Origin: an uncultured Clostridia bacterium
GTDB taxonomy: Bacteria; Bacillota; Clostridia; Christensenellales; UBA1242
Length of the DNA: 26,841 nt
Direction of reading: 5' to 3'
Assembly: GCA_934746185.1 (NCBI GenBank)
Contig: CAKVEY010000004.1
Span: 1-26,841 of the forward strand
A model generated the notes under the pieces. It made no database searches. It had not been told where the DNA came from and saw nothing but the letters and a program-made list of their open reading frames with translations. Numbering within the stretch: the first letter of the stretch is position 1; each line of letters begins with the position of its first letter. Below are positions 6,554 through 14,731 of this stretch, piece by piece. A program made the position numbers and the translations under genes.

Positions 6554-7731
6554 TATTTGTTACCCCCTTTAAGTTGTAAAGGTGAAATTTCTCTTAGTCT
6601 TTCAACAATTTTAGCAAGTTTTTCTACTGTATAGTCTATATCTTCTTTTGTTGTTGCCTTAGATAAAGAAAATCTAATTGTACCACTTATTATTTCTGGT
6701 TTTAGTCCCATTGCTTGTAATACATAACTAGGTTCTATTGAGCCACTTGTGCAAGCACTGCCAGTAGAAACACAAATTCCTTCCATATCAAGCATTGTAA
6801 GTAAACTTTCTCCGTCAACACATTCAAAACTCATATTTAAAATTTGTGGAAGTCTTTGGAAGTTGTGTCCGTTAAATTTTACGCCAGAAATTTTTTCTGT
6901 AATTTTATTTTGAAGATAATCTCTTAAATTTTTAAGTTTTAAATTAACTGTGTGCATATCTCTTGTTGCAAGTTCTACGGCTTTACCAAATCCAACGATT
7001 GCTGGAACATTTAATGTGCCACCACGCTTACCCCTTTCTTGATTTCCACCAACAATAAGGTTATTAATTTTAACGCCTTTTTTAACATATAAGCAACCAG
7101 CACCTTTTGGTCCATAAATCTTATGGCTAGAAATGGTTAAAGCGTCTATACCTATTTCATCAACATCAATATTAATATGAGAGAACGCTTGAACGCAATC
7201 GGTATGAAAAATAACGCCTTCTTTTTCTTTACAAGTTTGAGCAATTGCTTTTAAAGCTTGAATTGTTCCAACTTCGTTATTCGCTGCCATAATAGAAACT
7301 AAAATTGTATCATCACACATATAGTGCATAAGTTCGCTTAATTTAACCATACCTGTTTCATCACAATCAAGATATGTTACTCTAAAACCTTCTTTTTCAA
7401 GTTCTTTACAAGCATCTAATACACTATGATGTTCTATTTTAGATGTAATTATATGGTTGCCTTTACTTCTATTTGCGTATGCTAAACCTTTAATTGCCCA
7501 GTTGTTTGCTTCTGTTCCACCAGAAGTAAAATAAATTTCGCTAGGGCTAGCATTTATTGCTTTTGCAATTTTAATTCTTGCTTCGTCAACTTTACTTAAA
7601 GCTTCTCTACCAACCGAATGTAAACTGCTTGCATTTCCAAAATTAGAATTGAACATTGGCATCATTTCTCTTAAAACTTCGCTATTTACATAAGTAGTTG
7701 ATGCACTATCTAAATATACTCTTTTTTCCAT
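6553..7731 (-). CDS. nifS: Cysteine desulfurase (NifS/IscS family)
   Basis: PLP-dependent cysteine desulfurase, 392 residues, normal length. It takes sulfur from cysteine as a protein persulfide for Fe-S cluster and tRNA thiolation pathways. Visible motifs are YLDSASTT (6-13), TSGGTEANNWAIKG (69-82), HHS (101-103), MAANNEVGTIQ (148-158), HTDCVQAF (176-183), the PLP lysine in SSHKIYGPKGAG (Lys204), GGNQERGKRGGT (228-239) and the catalytic loop STGSACTSGS with Cys327. AGGAG precedes the ATG. It has its own consensus promoter and is coupled to the IscU-like gene. Fe-S assembly is the natural role, since a U-type gene follows, but other acceptors are possible. Confidence 0.95.
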   Translation of the reverse strand: MEKRVYLDSASTTYVNSEVLREMMPMFNSNFGNASSLHSVGREALSKVDEARIKIAKAINASPSEIYFTSGGTEANNWAIKGLAYANRSKGNHIITSKIEHHSVLDACKELEKEGFRVTYLDCDETGMVKLSELMHYMCDDTILVSIMAANNEVGTIQALKAIAQTCKEKEGVIFHTDCVQAFSHINIDVDEIGIDALTISSHKIYGPKGAGCLYVKKGVKINNLIVGGNQERGKRGGTLNVPAIVGFGKAVELATRDMHTVNLKLKNLRDYLQNKITEKISGVKFNGHNFQRLPQILNMSFECVDGESLLTMLDMEGICVSTGSACTSGSIEPSYVLQAMGLKPEIISGTIRFSLSKATTKEDIDYTVEKLAKIVERLREISPLQLKGGNK

Positions 7732-7749
7732 AAAAACTCCTATGCTAAA

Positions 7750-7778
7750 ATTATATAGTTAAACCCAAAATTTGTCAA
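7750..7778 (-). promoter_or_regulatory. nifS promoter, consensus sigma-A type
   Basis: Minus strand TTGACA (7778-7773), 17-base spacer, TATAAT (7755-7750), then about 12 bases of leader and an AGGAG site before the nifS ATG at 7731. Both boxes match consensus exactly. The promoter occupies the 56-base gap after trxA, where no terminator hairpin is visible. Confidence 0.85.
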
Positions 7779-7787
7779 TACCTAAAT

Positions 7788-8099
7788 TTAATCTTTTAGC
7801 ATATCTAAAATAAAATCTTTGTTTTTTAATCCTATTGCTCTTTTAACTTCTACTCCGTTATTAAATAAAATTAAAGTAGGTACGCTCATTACTCCATAAC
7901 TTTTTGCTAAATCAAAGTTATCGTCAACATCAACACTACATATTTGAACTTCTACTTCCTTTGATATTTCTTCTAAAATAGGTGCAAGCATTTTGCAAGG
8001 TCCACACCAAGAAGCGTAAAAATCTACTAATACTTTTTCTTTTTTATCAATAACTAAATCGTTAAATTCATCTGTGTTTATATGTTTTAATTCTTTCAT
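7788..8099 (-). CDS. trxA: Thioredoxin
   Basis: A 103-residue thioredoxin with VDFYASWCGPCKMLAP: redox motif WCGPC at 31-35, cis-Pro in SVPTLILF at 74, and the usual beta-alpha-beta core ending in KRAIGLKNKDFILDML. It reduces protein disulfides in the cytoplasm. AAGGAG precedes the ATG. It lies between tcdA and nifS. A promoter candidate precedes it; no terminator is visible after tcdA or after trxA, so read-through is likely. Neighbouring nifS suggests shared sulfur/redox work, but no specific link is proven. Confidence 0.96.
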   Translation of the reverse strand: MKELKHINTDEFNDLVIDKKEKVLVDFYASWCGPCKMLAPILEEISKEVEVQICSVDVDDNFDLAKSYGVMSVPTLILFNNGVEVKRAIGLKNKDFILDMLKD

Positions 8100-8135
8100 A
8101 ATAATTTCTCCTTTTATTTTATTATTTTATCCTAA

Positions 8136-8164
8136 ATAATATTTTTTTACTAACAAAATAGCAA
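8136..8164 (-). promoter_or_regulatory. Candidate trxA promoter
   Basis: Minus strand TTGCTA (8164-8159), 17-base spacer, TATTAT (8141-8136), followed by about 35 bases to the trxA ATG with an AAGGAG site. Each hexamer has one or two mismatches to consensus in a very A+T-rich stretch. Confidence 0.45.
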
Positions 8165-8171
8165 CTAAAAA

Positions 8172-8855
8172 TTAATTTTTTATTATTTCATTAATCAAGT
8201 ACTGACTTATTGTTGCGCCACAAAGTGCTACATTATAACTAATAGATAAAACTCTTGTTTTTAAGTTGATGTTATCACTTAAACTATCTGTATAACAAAC
8301 TTTAAGTTTTTTAATACCTAATTTTTTTAAATCTAACCGTAATTTTCTAGCCATAGCGTCGTTTTTTGTTTTAAAAATATCTGTAACAACATAACTAGAT
8401 AACTTATATCTATTTCCTGCACTCATACTCGAAATAATATTAATATTATGTTTGTAGCAATATTCAATTAAACCTAACTTATCTTTGTAACAATCTATGC
8501 AATCAACTACATAGTCAAAATCACTCAAATTAAAAGAATTTATATTTTCACTAGTTAATCTTTCTTTTATTATGCTTAAATTAATATTAGGGTTAATATC
8601 TTTAATTCTTTTACTAAAAGCATCAACTTTATATTCACCTAAATTTGAATGAAGTGAGATAATTTGCCTATTTAAGTTAGTTATATTAATTGTGTCAAAA
8701 TCAACAATAGTGATATTATTTACGCCACATCTAGCAAGCATTTCTAAGGCATAACCACCAACACCACCAACGCCAAAAATAATAATTTTAGAGTTATAAA
8801 TTTTGTCGAAATTTTCTTGACCTATTAAATTTATTGTTCTTTCAAATTGCTCCAT
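8172..8855 (-). CDS. tcdA: ThiF/E1-like protein, tRNA threonylcarbamoyladenosine dehydratase type
   Basis: An E1-like adenylating enzyme. TcdA cyclises tRNA t6A37 to ct6A using ATP. Evidence: nucleotide loop GVGGVGG (28-34), VDFDTINITNLNRQI with the Asp pair and Arg of the ThiF family (51-65), VVDCIDCYKDK (116-126), and DAMARKLRLDLKKLGI (166-181), which is specific for TcdA/YgdL-type proteins rather than MoeB/ThiF. The 227 residues are about 25-40 fewer than E. coli or Bacillus members, the loss being at the C-terminus. There is no Shine-Dalgarno, and a consensus -10 ends 6 bases before the ATG, so a leaderless mRNA is likely. In other bacteria TcdA works with a cysteine desulfurase system (CsdA/E), consistent with nearby nifS. 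Confidence 0.88.
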   Translation of the reverse strand: MEQFERTINLIGQENFDKIYNSKIIIFGVGGVGGYALEMLARCGVNNITIVDFDTINITNLNRQIISLHSNLGEYKVDAFSKRIKDINPNINLSIIKERLTSENINSFNLSDFDYVVDCIDCYKDKLGLIEYCYKHNINIISSMSAGNRYKLSSYVVTDIFKTKNDAMARKLRLDLKKLGIKKLKVCYTDSLSDNINLKTRVLSISYNVALCGATISQYLINEIIKN

Positions 8856-8861
8856 AATTTA

Positions 8862-8890
8862 ATTATAACTTTTTTAAAAAAATAAGTCAA
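8862..8890 (-). promoter_or_regulatory. tcdA promoter, placed for leaderless transcription
   Basis: Minus strand TTGACT (8890-8885), 17-base spacer, TATAAT (8867-8862). Only 6 bases separate the -10 from the A of the ATG at 8855, so transcription should start at or next to the start codon. No SD is present. Confidence 0.8.
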
Positions 8891-8896
8891 ATAAAC

Positions 8897-8929
8897 ATAA
8901 AAAAAGTGAAAATTTTAATTTCACTTTTT
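8897..8929. terminator. Terminator after the DUF4279-like gene
   Basis: Perfect 11-bp stem AAAAAGTGAAA (8901-8911) / TTTCACTTTTT (8919-8929) with a 7-base loop and extra A on the left. On the minus strand it ends the DUF4279-like gene 11 bases past its stop and lies just upstream of the tcdA promoter. Confidence 0.85.
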
Positions 8930-8939
8930 AATATTCTTT

Positions 8940-9386
8940 TTAATATTCTATAAAATCTATTGATGTGTCTAACATAATATTTAACTCGCCCATTTTTTTG
9001 ATAGTTTCTCTATCTAACTGAATATATGGGTGTTTTAAGCTTGTTAAATAAATATTTTGATAAATATTAAGTTTGCCGTCATATTTTTCACATAGACTAT
9101 CAATTTCGGCTTTAAAACCATATAAATAATCTACAATCACTTTAACAAAACTTCCACAATCGGCATTTTCTTGTTCTTTAAAAGCAAAACGGATAAAACC
9201 GGGTGCTTTTTCATTTGTTATAGGATTTATTTTTGTATCTTTTTTTAAAGCAAAAGATTTACATTTTAAATCTAATAACTTTTCAATTTCGTCTTTATCA
9301 AAATCTTTTTCAAATTGGAATGAAAATCCCCCGTCAATTATAGGACTTTTCATTTTTTTATATTTTTCGTTATCTATATAACTCAT
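8940..9386 (-). CDS. DUF4279-like protein
   Basis: A 148-residue soluble protein. Its layout fits DUF4279: an N-terminal strand (GGFSFQFEKDF), DKDEIEKLLDLKCKSFALKK resembling the family's 'fdpdeiT..LGi.P' segment, a central RFAFKEQ strand, a helix VKVIVDYLYGFKAEIDSLCE, and an end YIQLDRETIKKMGELN followed by LDTSIDFIEY, the typical closing strand. DUF4279 members often behave like immunity or small accessory proteins, but no function is established here. The ATG has AAGGGGAAA upstream. It sits alone between hslU and tcdA with a strong terminator behind it. The family call comes from pattern memory and is moderately sure. Confidence 0.6.
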   Translation of the reverse strand: MSYIDNEKYKKMKSPIIDGGFSFQFEKDFDKDEIEKLLDLKCKSFALKKDTKINPITNEKAPGFIRFAFKEQENADCGSFVKVIVDYLYGFKAEIDSLCEKYDGKLNIYQNIYLTSLKHPYIQLDRETIKKMGELNIMLDTSIDFIEY

Positions 9387-9483
9387 ATTTCCCCTTAATT
9401 TTAATTTTTAATTAAATATTAATAATATTTATTAAACTGATTCTAAAATTTTGCAAAACATCAAATTTTGTTAATTAATTTAA

Positions 9484-10791
9484 TTACAAAATAAATTTAT
9501 TTAAGTCAAATTTTCTTAATGTGCTACTAAATGTTTTATCTACATAATTTTTATCAATAGTCATTTTAAAAGGTTCAAAACTTCCGTCTGCATTATAACT
9601 TATATCTTCAATAAGTTTTTCAATTATAGTATGAAGTCTTCTAGCACCTATATTTTCGCTTGTTTCGTTCTCTCTTTCGCTAAGTAGGGCAATTTCTTCA
9701 ATGGCATCTTTTGTAAATTCAAGTTCAATATTATCAACCTTTAAAAGTTCTTCATATTGTTTTGTAATTGCGTTTTTAGGTTCGGTTAAAATTTTAACAA
9801 AATCTTCTTTTGTTAAGTTATCTAAATCAACTCTTATAGGAAAACGACCTTGAAGTTCAGGTATTAAATTTTCAATGCTTGCAACGTGAAATGCACCTGC
9901 TGCAATAAATAAAATATAATCAGTTTTTATTGTTCCGTATTTAGTTGTAACTGAGCAACCTTCAACAAAAGGTAAAATATCTCTTTGAACGCCTTCACGA
10001 GAAACATCTTGACCATTGCTTGCACCTTTAACTGCAATTTTGTCAATTTCGTCAATAAAAATTATACCTTCATTTTCGGCTCTTTTAATCGCTTCAGTGT
10101 TTACGCTATCTAAATCAATCAGTTTAGAACTTTCTTCATTAAGTAATTGATTTCGTGCTTCTTTAAGTGGCATTTTTCTTCGTCTTCTGTTGCCACCCGG
10201 CATCATATTAGAAAAAATATCACCAAGATTTATTTCATTTGCACTTGCAATAGAAATTTCCATTGCTTTTGGTTGTACTTGAATATCAAGTTCAATTAAG
10301 TCGTCATCATATAAACCTTTTTCAAGTTCACTTTTAATTCGGGCTTTTTCTTCGTCGACTAGTGCGTTTTCTTGTTTTTTTAATGGATAAATTATATCAA
10401 AAAGCTTTTTATTAACAACTGGTGTTGCTTTTTCTTTAACTTCTTGCATTTTTTCTTCTTTAACCATTCTTACAGCAACTTCAACTAAATCTCTAATCAT
10501 ACTCTCACAATCTCTACCAACATAACCAACTTCGGTAAATTTTGTGGCTTCTACTTTAACAAATGGCGCTTTAACTAGTTTTGCTAGTCTTCTTGCAATT
10601 TCTGTTTTACCAACGCCAGTAGGTCCTTTCATAATAATGTTTTTAGGGGTAATTTCTTCTTGTTGAGATAAGGTTAATTTACTTCTTCTATAACGATTTC
10701 TTAAAGCAACAGCAACGGCTTTTTTTGCTTCAAACTGACCGATTATATATTTATCAAGTTCATTTACAATTTGTTTAGGTGATAAATCCAT
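9484..10791 (-). CDS. hslU: ATP-dependent protease ATPase subunit HslU (ClpY)
   Basis: AAA+ unfoldase of the HslUV protease, 435 residues. Motifs: LDKYIIGQ (12-19), RNRYRR (31-36), Walker A GPTGVGKT (56-63), GYVGRDCESMIRDL (89-102), Walker B IIFIDEIDK, GRFPIRVDL, and GARRLHTIIEKLIEDISY. It ends FDLNKFIL, close to the family's C-terminal tail that inserts into HslV. The inserted I-domain carries acidic and methionine-rich segments and is slightly short. AAAGGAGG precedes the ATG, and hslV ends 11 bases upstream. Bacillus has codY after this gene; here a DUF4279-like gene follows instead. Confidence 0.96.
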   Translation of the reverse strand: MDLSPKQIVNELDKYIIGQFEAKKAVAVALRNRYRRSKLTLSQQEEITPKNIIMKGPTGVGKTEIARRLAKLVKAPFVKVEATKFTEVGYVGRDCESMIRDLVEVAVRMVKEEKMQEVKEKATPVVNKKLFDIIYPLKKQENALVDEEKARIKSELEKGLYDDDLIELDIQVQPKAMEISIASANEINLGDIFSNMMPGGNRRRRKMPLKEARNQLLNEESSKLIDLDSVNTEAIKRAENEGIIFIDEIDKIAVKGASNGQDVSREGVQRDILPFVEGCSVTTKYGTIKTDYILFIAAGAFHVASIENLIPELQGRFPIRVDLDNLTKEDFVKILTEPKNAITKQYEELLKVDNIELEFTKDAIEEIALLSERENETSENIGARRLHTIIEKLIEDISYNADGSFEPFKMTIDKNYVDKTFSSTLRKFDLNKFIL

Positions 10792-10802
10792 TTTTCCTCC
10801 TT

Positions 10803-11339
10803 TTAAACCTTTTCTAAGGTTATATGTTTATTTGTGAATATGCAAATATCGCTAGCAATTCCTAATGCTTTTCTTGCAATTTCTTCGCTAGATAAGTCAG
10901 TATTTTCCATTAACGCTTTAGCTGCTGCATAAGCATAGTTTCCACCACTACCAATAGCACAAATATCGTTATCAGGTTCAATTACTTCACCAGTGCCAGA
11001 AATTACTAATAATTTCTCTTTATCAGCAACAATCATCATTGCTTCTAATTTTCGTGCAATTTCATCGTTTCTAAATTGAACAGCTAGTTCAACTGCACTA
11101 CGCATTAAGTTACCAGAAAATTTGTTTAACATTTGTTCAAATCTACTAGATAAACTAAACGCATCGGCTACACTTCCAGCAAAACCAATAACTACTTTAT
11201 CGTCATAAATTCGTCTAACTTTAACTGCTCCGTTTTTCATTATAACGCTTTGACCCATAGTTACTTGACCATCGCCAGCAATAACTGTTTCATTATTTCT
11301 TTTAACTGCAACTATTGTTGTTCCTTTAAGTTGTTCCAT
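10803..11339 (-). CDS. hslV: ATP-dependent protease peptidase subunit HslV (ClpQ)
   Basis: Proteasome-like threonine peptidase of HslUV, 178 residues. After a short leader MEQLKG comes TTIVAVKRN, so Thr7 is the expected mature N-terminal nucleophile, unlike Bacillus ClpQ, which uses Ser. GDGQVTMGQ (23-31), RRIYDDKVVIGFAGSVADAF and AIGSGGNYAYAAAKAL are family signatures. The ATG lies inside the end of trmFO (14-base overlap), with its AAAGGAG in the trmFO coding sequence, so it is translationally coupled. It acts with hslU just downstream. Whether the leader is cut by autoprocessing cannot be seen. Confidence 0.96.
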   Translation of the reverse strand: MEQLKGTTIVAVKRNNETVIAGDGQVTMGQSVIMKNGAVKVRRIYDDKVVIGFAGSVADAFSLSSRFEQMLNKFSGNLMRSAVELAVQFRNDEIARKLEAMMIVADKEKLLVISGTGEVIEPDNDICAIGSGGNYAYAAAKALMENTDLSSEEIARKALGIASDICIFTNKHITLEKV

Positions 11340-12633
11340 TTATTTCTCCTTTAATTTTATTTATATAATTTAAACTATTCTCAACTAATTCTACTTTATT
11401 TTTACATTTTTGTAAACCAATATTGCTCATTATTACGCCAAAATTTGTATTCATAGGTTGAAAATGTTTACTTTTTGCATTTGTTATAAAATAAGGCAAT
11501 CCACCAATACACGTGTAATTTGGTAATATAAAAGGTGGTAAATTATTTATATAATTATACATATTTATTCCAGCATATAAGCCACTTGATATACTTTCAA
11601 CATAGCCTTCAACTCCACTTAATTGCCCTGCTATAAAAATATTTGGATATTTTTTAAGTTGAAAGATTTCAGTTAAATTGTTAGGTGCATTTATAAAAGT
11701 ATTTCTGTGCATTTCACCATATCTAATAAATTCAGCATTTTTTAAAGCAGGAATTAAACTAAAAACTCGTTTTTGTTCACCGAATTTTAAATTTGTTTGA
11801 AAACCTACTAAATTATACATATTTCCAGTTTTATTTTCTTTCCTTAATTGCACAACGGCATAAGGTCTTTTGTTTGTTGTAGGGTCAATTAAACCAACAG
11901 GTTTTAATGGTCCAAAAAGTAAAGCTTTTTCTCCCCTTTTTGCTAAAACTTCAACTGGCATACAACCTTCAAAAACTTTTTTGTTTTCAAATTCTTCAAG
12001 TTTTACGCTTTCAGCATTTATTAATTCTTTATAAAATACATCATATTCTTCTTTTGTTAATGGGCAATTTATATAATCGTCATCACCTTTTTGATATCTA
12101 TCTTGAATAAAGTAATTTTCTTTATCTAAACTATCTTCGCTAACAATAGGGCTCATTGCGTCAAAAAAGTATAAACTATCATCTTCAAGCAAACTTTTTA
12201 AACTATCAAGCAACTTTCCACTAGTTAAAGGACCAGTGGCAATTATAGTTGGAATATTTGGGTCGATATTTTCTATTTCTTTTGAAATAAAATTTAAGTT
12301 TTTAAAACTTTTTAATTTTTTTGTAACAAGTGAACTAAATTCTTCTCTATCCACCGATAAACTTTGACCTGCTGGAACTTTTGTTTCATAAGCCGATTTA
12401 ATAAGTAAACTATCAAGTGCTAAAAGTTCTTGCTTTAATAAACCTTTTGCGCTTTCTTTGTCCATACTCTTTAAACTATTGCTACATACAAGTTCGGCAA
12501 AGTTTGGATTTTTATGTGCAGGGGTAAATTTATTTGGTTTTAAATCAAACAAATTAACGCTAACACCACGCTTTAAAAGTTGATAACTCGCTTCACAGCC
12601 AGCAAGTCCTGCACCAATAACATTAACTATCAC
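11326..12633 (-). CDS. trmFO: Methylenetetrahydrofolate-tRNA-(uracil-5-)-methyltransferase TrmFO
   Basis: Folate/FAD-dependent enzyme that makes m5U54 in the T-loop of tRNA. The start is GTG at 12633-12631, preceded by AAGGAG. This gives 435 residues, the usual family length, beginning at the FAD-binding strand VNVIGAGLAGCEA (GAGLAG at 7-12). The longer open frame to 12693 would add a basic 20-residue tail that overlaps topA and has no family counterpart. Both functional cysteines are present: AELVCSNSL (Cys50) and EGCMPVE (Cys224). GLYAGINMYNY and CIGGLPYFITN are typical of the C-terminal half. It overlaps topA by 11 bases and hslV by 14, consistent with one operon. Confidence 0.95.
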   Translation of the reverse strand: MIVNVIGAGLAGCEASYQLLKRGVSVNLFDLKPNKFTPAHKNPNFAELVCSNSLKSMDKESAKGLLKQELLALDSLLIKSAYETKVPAGQSLSVDREEFSSLVTKKLKSFKNLNFISKEIENIDPNIPTIIATGPLTSGKLLDSLKSLLEDDSLYFFDAMSPIVSEDSLDKENYFIQDRYQKGDDDYINCPLTKEEYDVFYKELINAESVKLEEFENKKVFEGCMPVEVLAKRGEKALLFGPLKPVGLIDPTTNKRPYAVVQLRKENKTGNMYNLVGFQTNLKFGEQKRVFSLIPALKNAEFIRYGEMHRNTFINAPNNLTEIFQLKKYPNIFIAGQLSGVEGYVESISSGLYAGINMYNYINNLPPFILPNYTCIGGLPYFITNAKSKHFQPMNTNFGVIMSNIGLQKCKNKVELVENSLNYINKIKGEINGTT

Positions 12634-14722
12634 TCTTCTTCTCCTTAGCAATTTTTTGAATGTTTTTGCAAGTTGGATAATTACTGCAAGCATAAAAATA
12701 TCCGTACTTACCTTGTTTTAGCACCATATTAGCACCACATTTATTGCATACAACCATTTTATTTGGGTCGACATTTTTAGGATAAATTTTTTGAATATTG
12801 TCGCATTTAGGATAATTTGAACAGCCTAAAAACTTACCAAATTTACCTTGTTTTTCAATCATTAGTGCGCCACATTTTTCACATTTTATATCAGTTAATT
12901 TATCTTCTTTTTTTAAACCATCAAGATTTTTTATAAATTTACATTTAGGATAGTTAGAGCAAGCCAAAAATTTACCATATTTGCTTTCTCTTTCAATCAT
13001 ATTAGCGCCACATTTTTCACATTTTATGTCTGTCATAACTGGTTCGCTAGCACTCGCACCTGCTTGCAAAAGTTGTGGGGTGAATTTTTTATAAAAACCT
13101 TCAATTAGGTTGTGCCATTCTCTTTTGCCTTCGGCAACTTCGTCGAGTGCTGTTTCCATTTGTGCTGTAAAGTTAATATTTATTGTTTTAGAAAAGTTCT
13201 TTTCTAAAAATTCCATAACTTTAAAGGCAATTTCGGTAGGAACAATGCTCTTTCCATCTTTTGTGCAATATCTTGTTAGTAAAACATTTAAAGTTGCAGC
13301 ATAAGTTGCTGGTCTTCCTATTCCCTTTTCTTCCATTGCTTTAACAATACTTGCTTCTGTGTATCTTGGTTCTGGTTTTGTATATTTTTGTTCAGGTAGT
13401 AATTCTAGTAAATTTAATACATCACCATTTTCAAGATTAGGTAGTTTTACATCACTTTCTTTCTCTTTATCTACATAAACCGTTGTAAAACCTAAAAATT
13501 TAGGAGTTTTGCCACTAACTTTAAAGTTATAATCACTACAAGTTATATCTACAACAACGCTATTATATTCGGCATCACTCATTTGACTTGCTAAAAATCG
13601 ATTATAAATTAATTTATATAGTTTATATAAATCGTTATCAATCTTATCTTTTAAACTTTCAGGTGTTCTATCTAAGTTTATTGGTCTAATTGCTTCGTGT
13701 GCATCTTGTGCATCGCCACTAGATTTATAAAAATTAAACTTTTTAGGTGCAAAATTTTCGCCATAGTTTTTTATAATAAATTCTTTTGCTTTAATTTGTG
13801 CCCCTTCGCTAACACGAGTACTATCTGTTCTAATGTAAGTTACAAGTGGTATTTTACCTTCGCCTTTAACATCTGTTCCAGCATATAAGGTTTGTGCTAA
13901 ACTTGTTGTTTTTTTAACGCTAAAATTTAGTTTGTTGCCAGCATCTTGTTGCATTGTAGAAGTTGTAAAAGGTGCTTGTGGTTTAGATTTCGTTACACTC
14001 TTTTTAACATTTTTAACGACAAAACTACCACCATTTATTTTGTTTAAAATAGTGTCCATTTCTTCTTTATTATTAATTTTTTCGTTAGTTTTTAATGTTA
14101 AATTTGCTTTAAAAGTAGGTTTTGCGTTTGGTTTTTCTAAATTCGCAGATAATGTCCAATATTCTACTGGAACGAAATTTTGAATTTCTTTTTCTCTATC
14201 TACTATTAATTTTAGTGCTGCACTTTGAACACGACCAGCACTTAAATTATTTTTAATTTTTTTACATAATATTGGTGAAATTTTATAACCTACTAGCCTA
14301 TCCAAAACACGACGAGCTTGTTGAGCATTTACTAAATTTTGGTCAATGGTTCGTGGATTTTGTAAGGCTTTATTTATTGTATCTTTATCAATAGAGTTAA
14401 ACGCTACTCTAACCTTTTTAGATGGGTCTAAATTTAAAATGTGAGCAATATGATATGCTATTGCTTCTCCTTCTCTATCAGGGTCGGTTGCGATATAAAT
14501 ATTATCAGCTTTTTTTGCTAATGCAACTAAGTCTTTTACTATTTTTTGTTTATCTGGCATTATTTCGTAAATAGGTTCAAAGTTTTTATTTATTTGAACG
14601 GCTAAACTTTTTGCTGGTAAATCTCTAACGTGTCCTACCGTAGCAAAAACTTTATAGTCTTTACCTAAATATTTATTTACAGATTCTTCCTTGTTTGGTG
14701 CTTCTATTATAAATAAATTCAT
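12623..14722 (-). CDS. topA: DNA topoisomerase I (type IA)
   Basis: Relaxes negative supercoils by a type IA strand-passage mechanism, 699 residues. TOPRIM domain: FIIEAPNK with Glu8, and ATDPDREGEAIAYHI (78-92) with the DxDxE metal residues. Active-site Tyr296 lies in VTYIRTDSTRVS. SAGRVQSAALKLIVDRE (161-177) and GIGRPATYAATL (468-479) are standard. The C-terminus carries three C4 zinc ribbons: C568/C571/C588/C594, C614/C617/C634/C640 and C659/C662/C679/C685. The opening IEAPNKEESVNKYL differs from the common VESPAKAKTI but keeps Glu8. AAGGAG precedes the ATG; dprA ends 9 bases upstream. Confidence 0.97.
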   Translation of the reverse strand: MNLFIIEAPNKEESVNKYLGKDYKVFATVGHVRDLPAKSLAVQINKNFEPIYEIMPDKQKIVKDLVALAKKADNIYIATDPDREGEAIAYHIAHILNLDPSKKVRVAFNSIDKDTINKALQNPRTIDQNLVNAQQARRVLDRLVGYKISPILCKKIKNNLSAGRVQSAALKLIVDREKEIQNFVPVEYWTLSANLEKPNAKPTFKANLTLKTNEKINNKEEMDTILNKINGGSFVVKNVKKSVTKSKPQAPFTTSTMQQDAGNKLNFSVKKTTSLAQTLYAGTDVKGEGKIPLVTYIRTDSTRVSEGAQIKAKEFIIKNYGENFAPKKFNFYKSSGDAQDAHEAIRPINLDRTPESLKDKIDNDLYKLYKLIYNRFLASQMSDAEYNSVVVDITCSDYNFKVSGKTPKFLGFTTVYVDKEKESDVKLPNLENGDVLNLLELLPEQKYTKPEPRYTEASIVKAMEEKGIGRPATYAATLNVLLTRYCTKDGKSIVPTEIAFKVMEFLEKNFSKTININFTAQMETALDEVAEGKREWHNLIEGFYKKFTPQLLQAGASASEPVMTDIKCEKCGANMIERESKYGKFLACSNYPKCKFIKNLDGLKKEDKLTDIKCEKCGALMIEKQGKFGKFLGCSNYPKCDNIQKIYPKNVDPNKMVVCNKCGANMVLKQGKYGYFYACSNYPTCKNIQKIAKEKKSDS

Positions 14723-14731
14723 TATATCTCC

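Noticed and set aside
9387..9483. CAAAA/TTTTG hairpin as a terminator for hslU
   Set aside because: Only five A-U-rich pairs and no proper T-run on the minus strand; a TTGCAA/TAATAA promoter for the DUF4279-like gene here was also too weak to list.
12634..12693. Upstream extension of trmFO to an earlier start
   Set aside because: The added 20 residues have no counterpart in TrmFO proteins and overlap topA further; GTG at 12633 has AAGGAG and gives the usual length.
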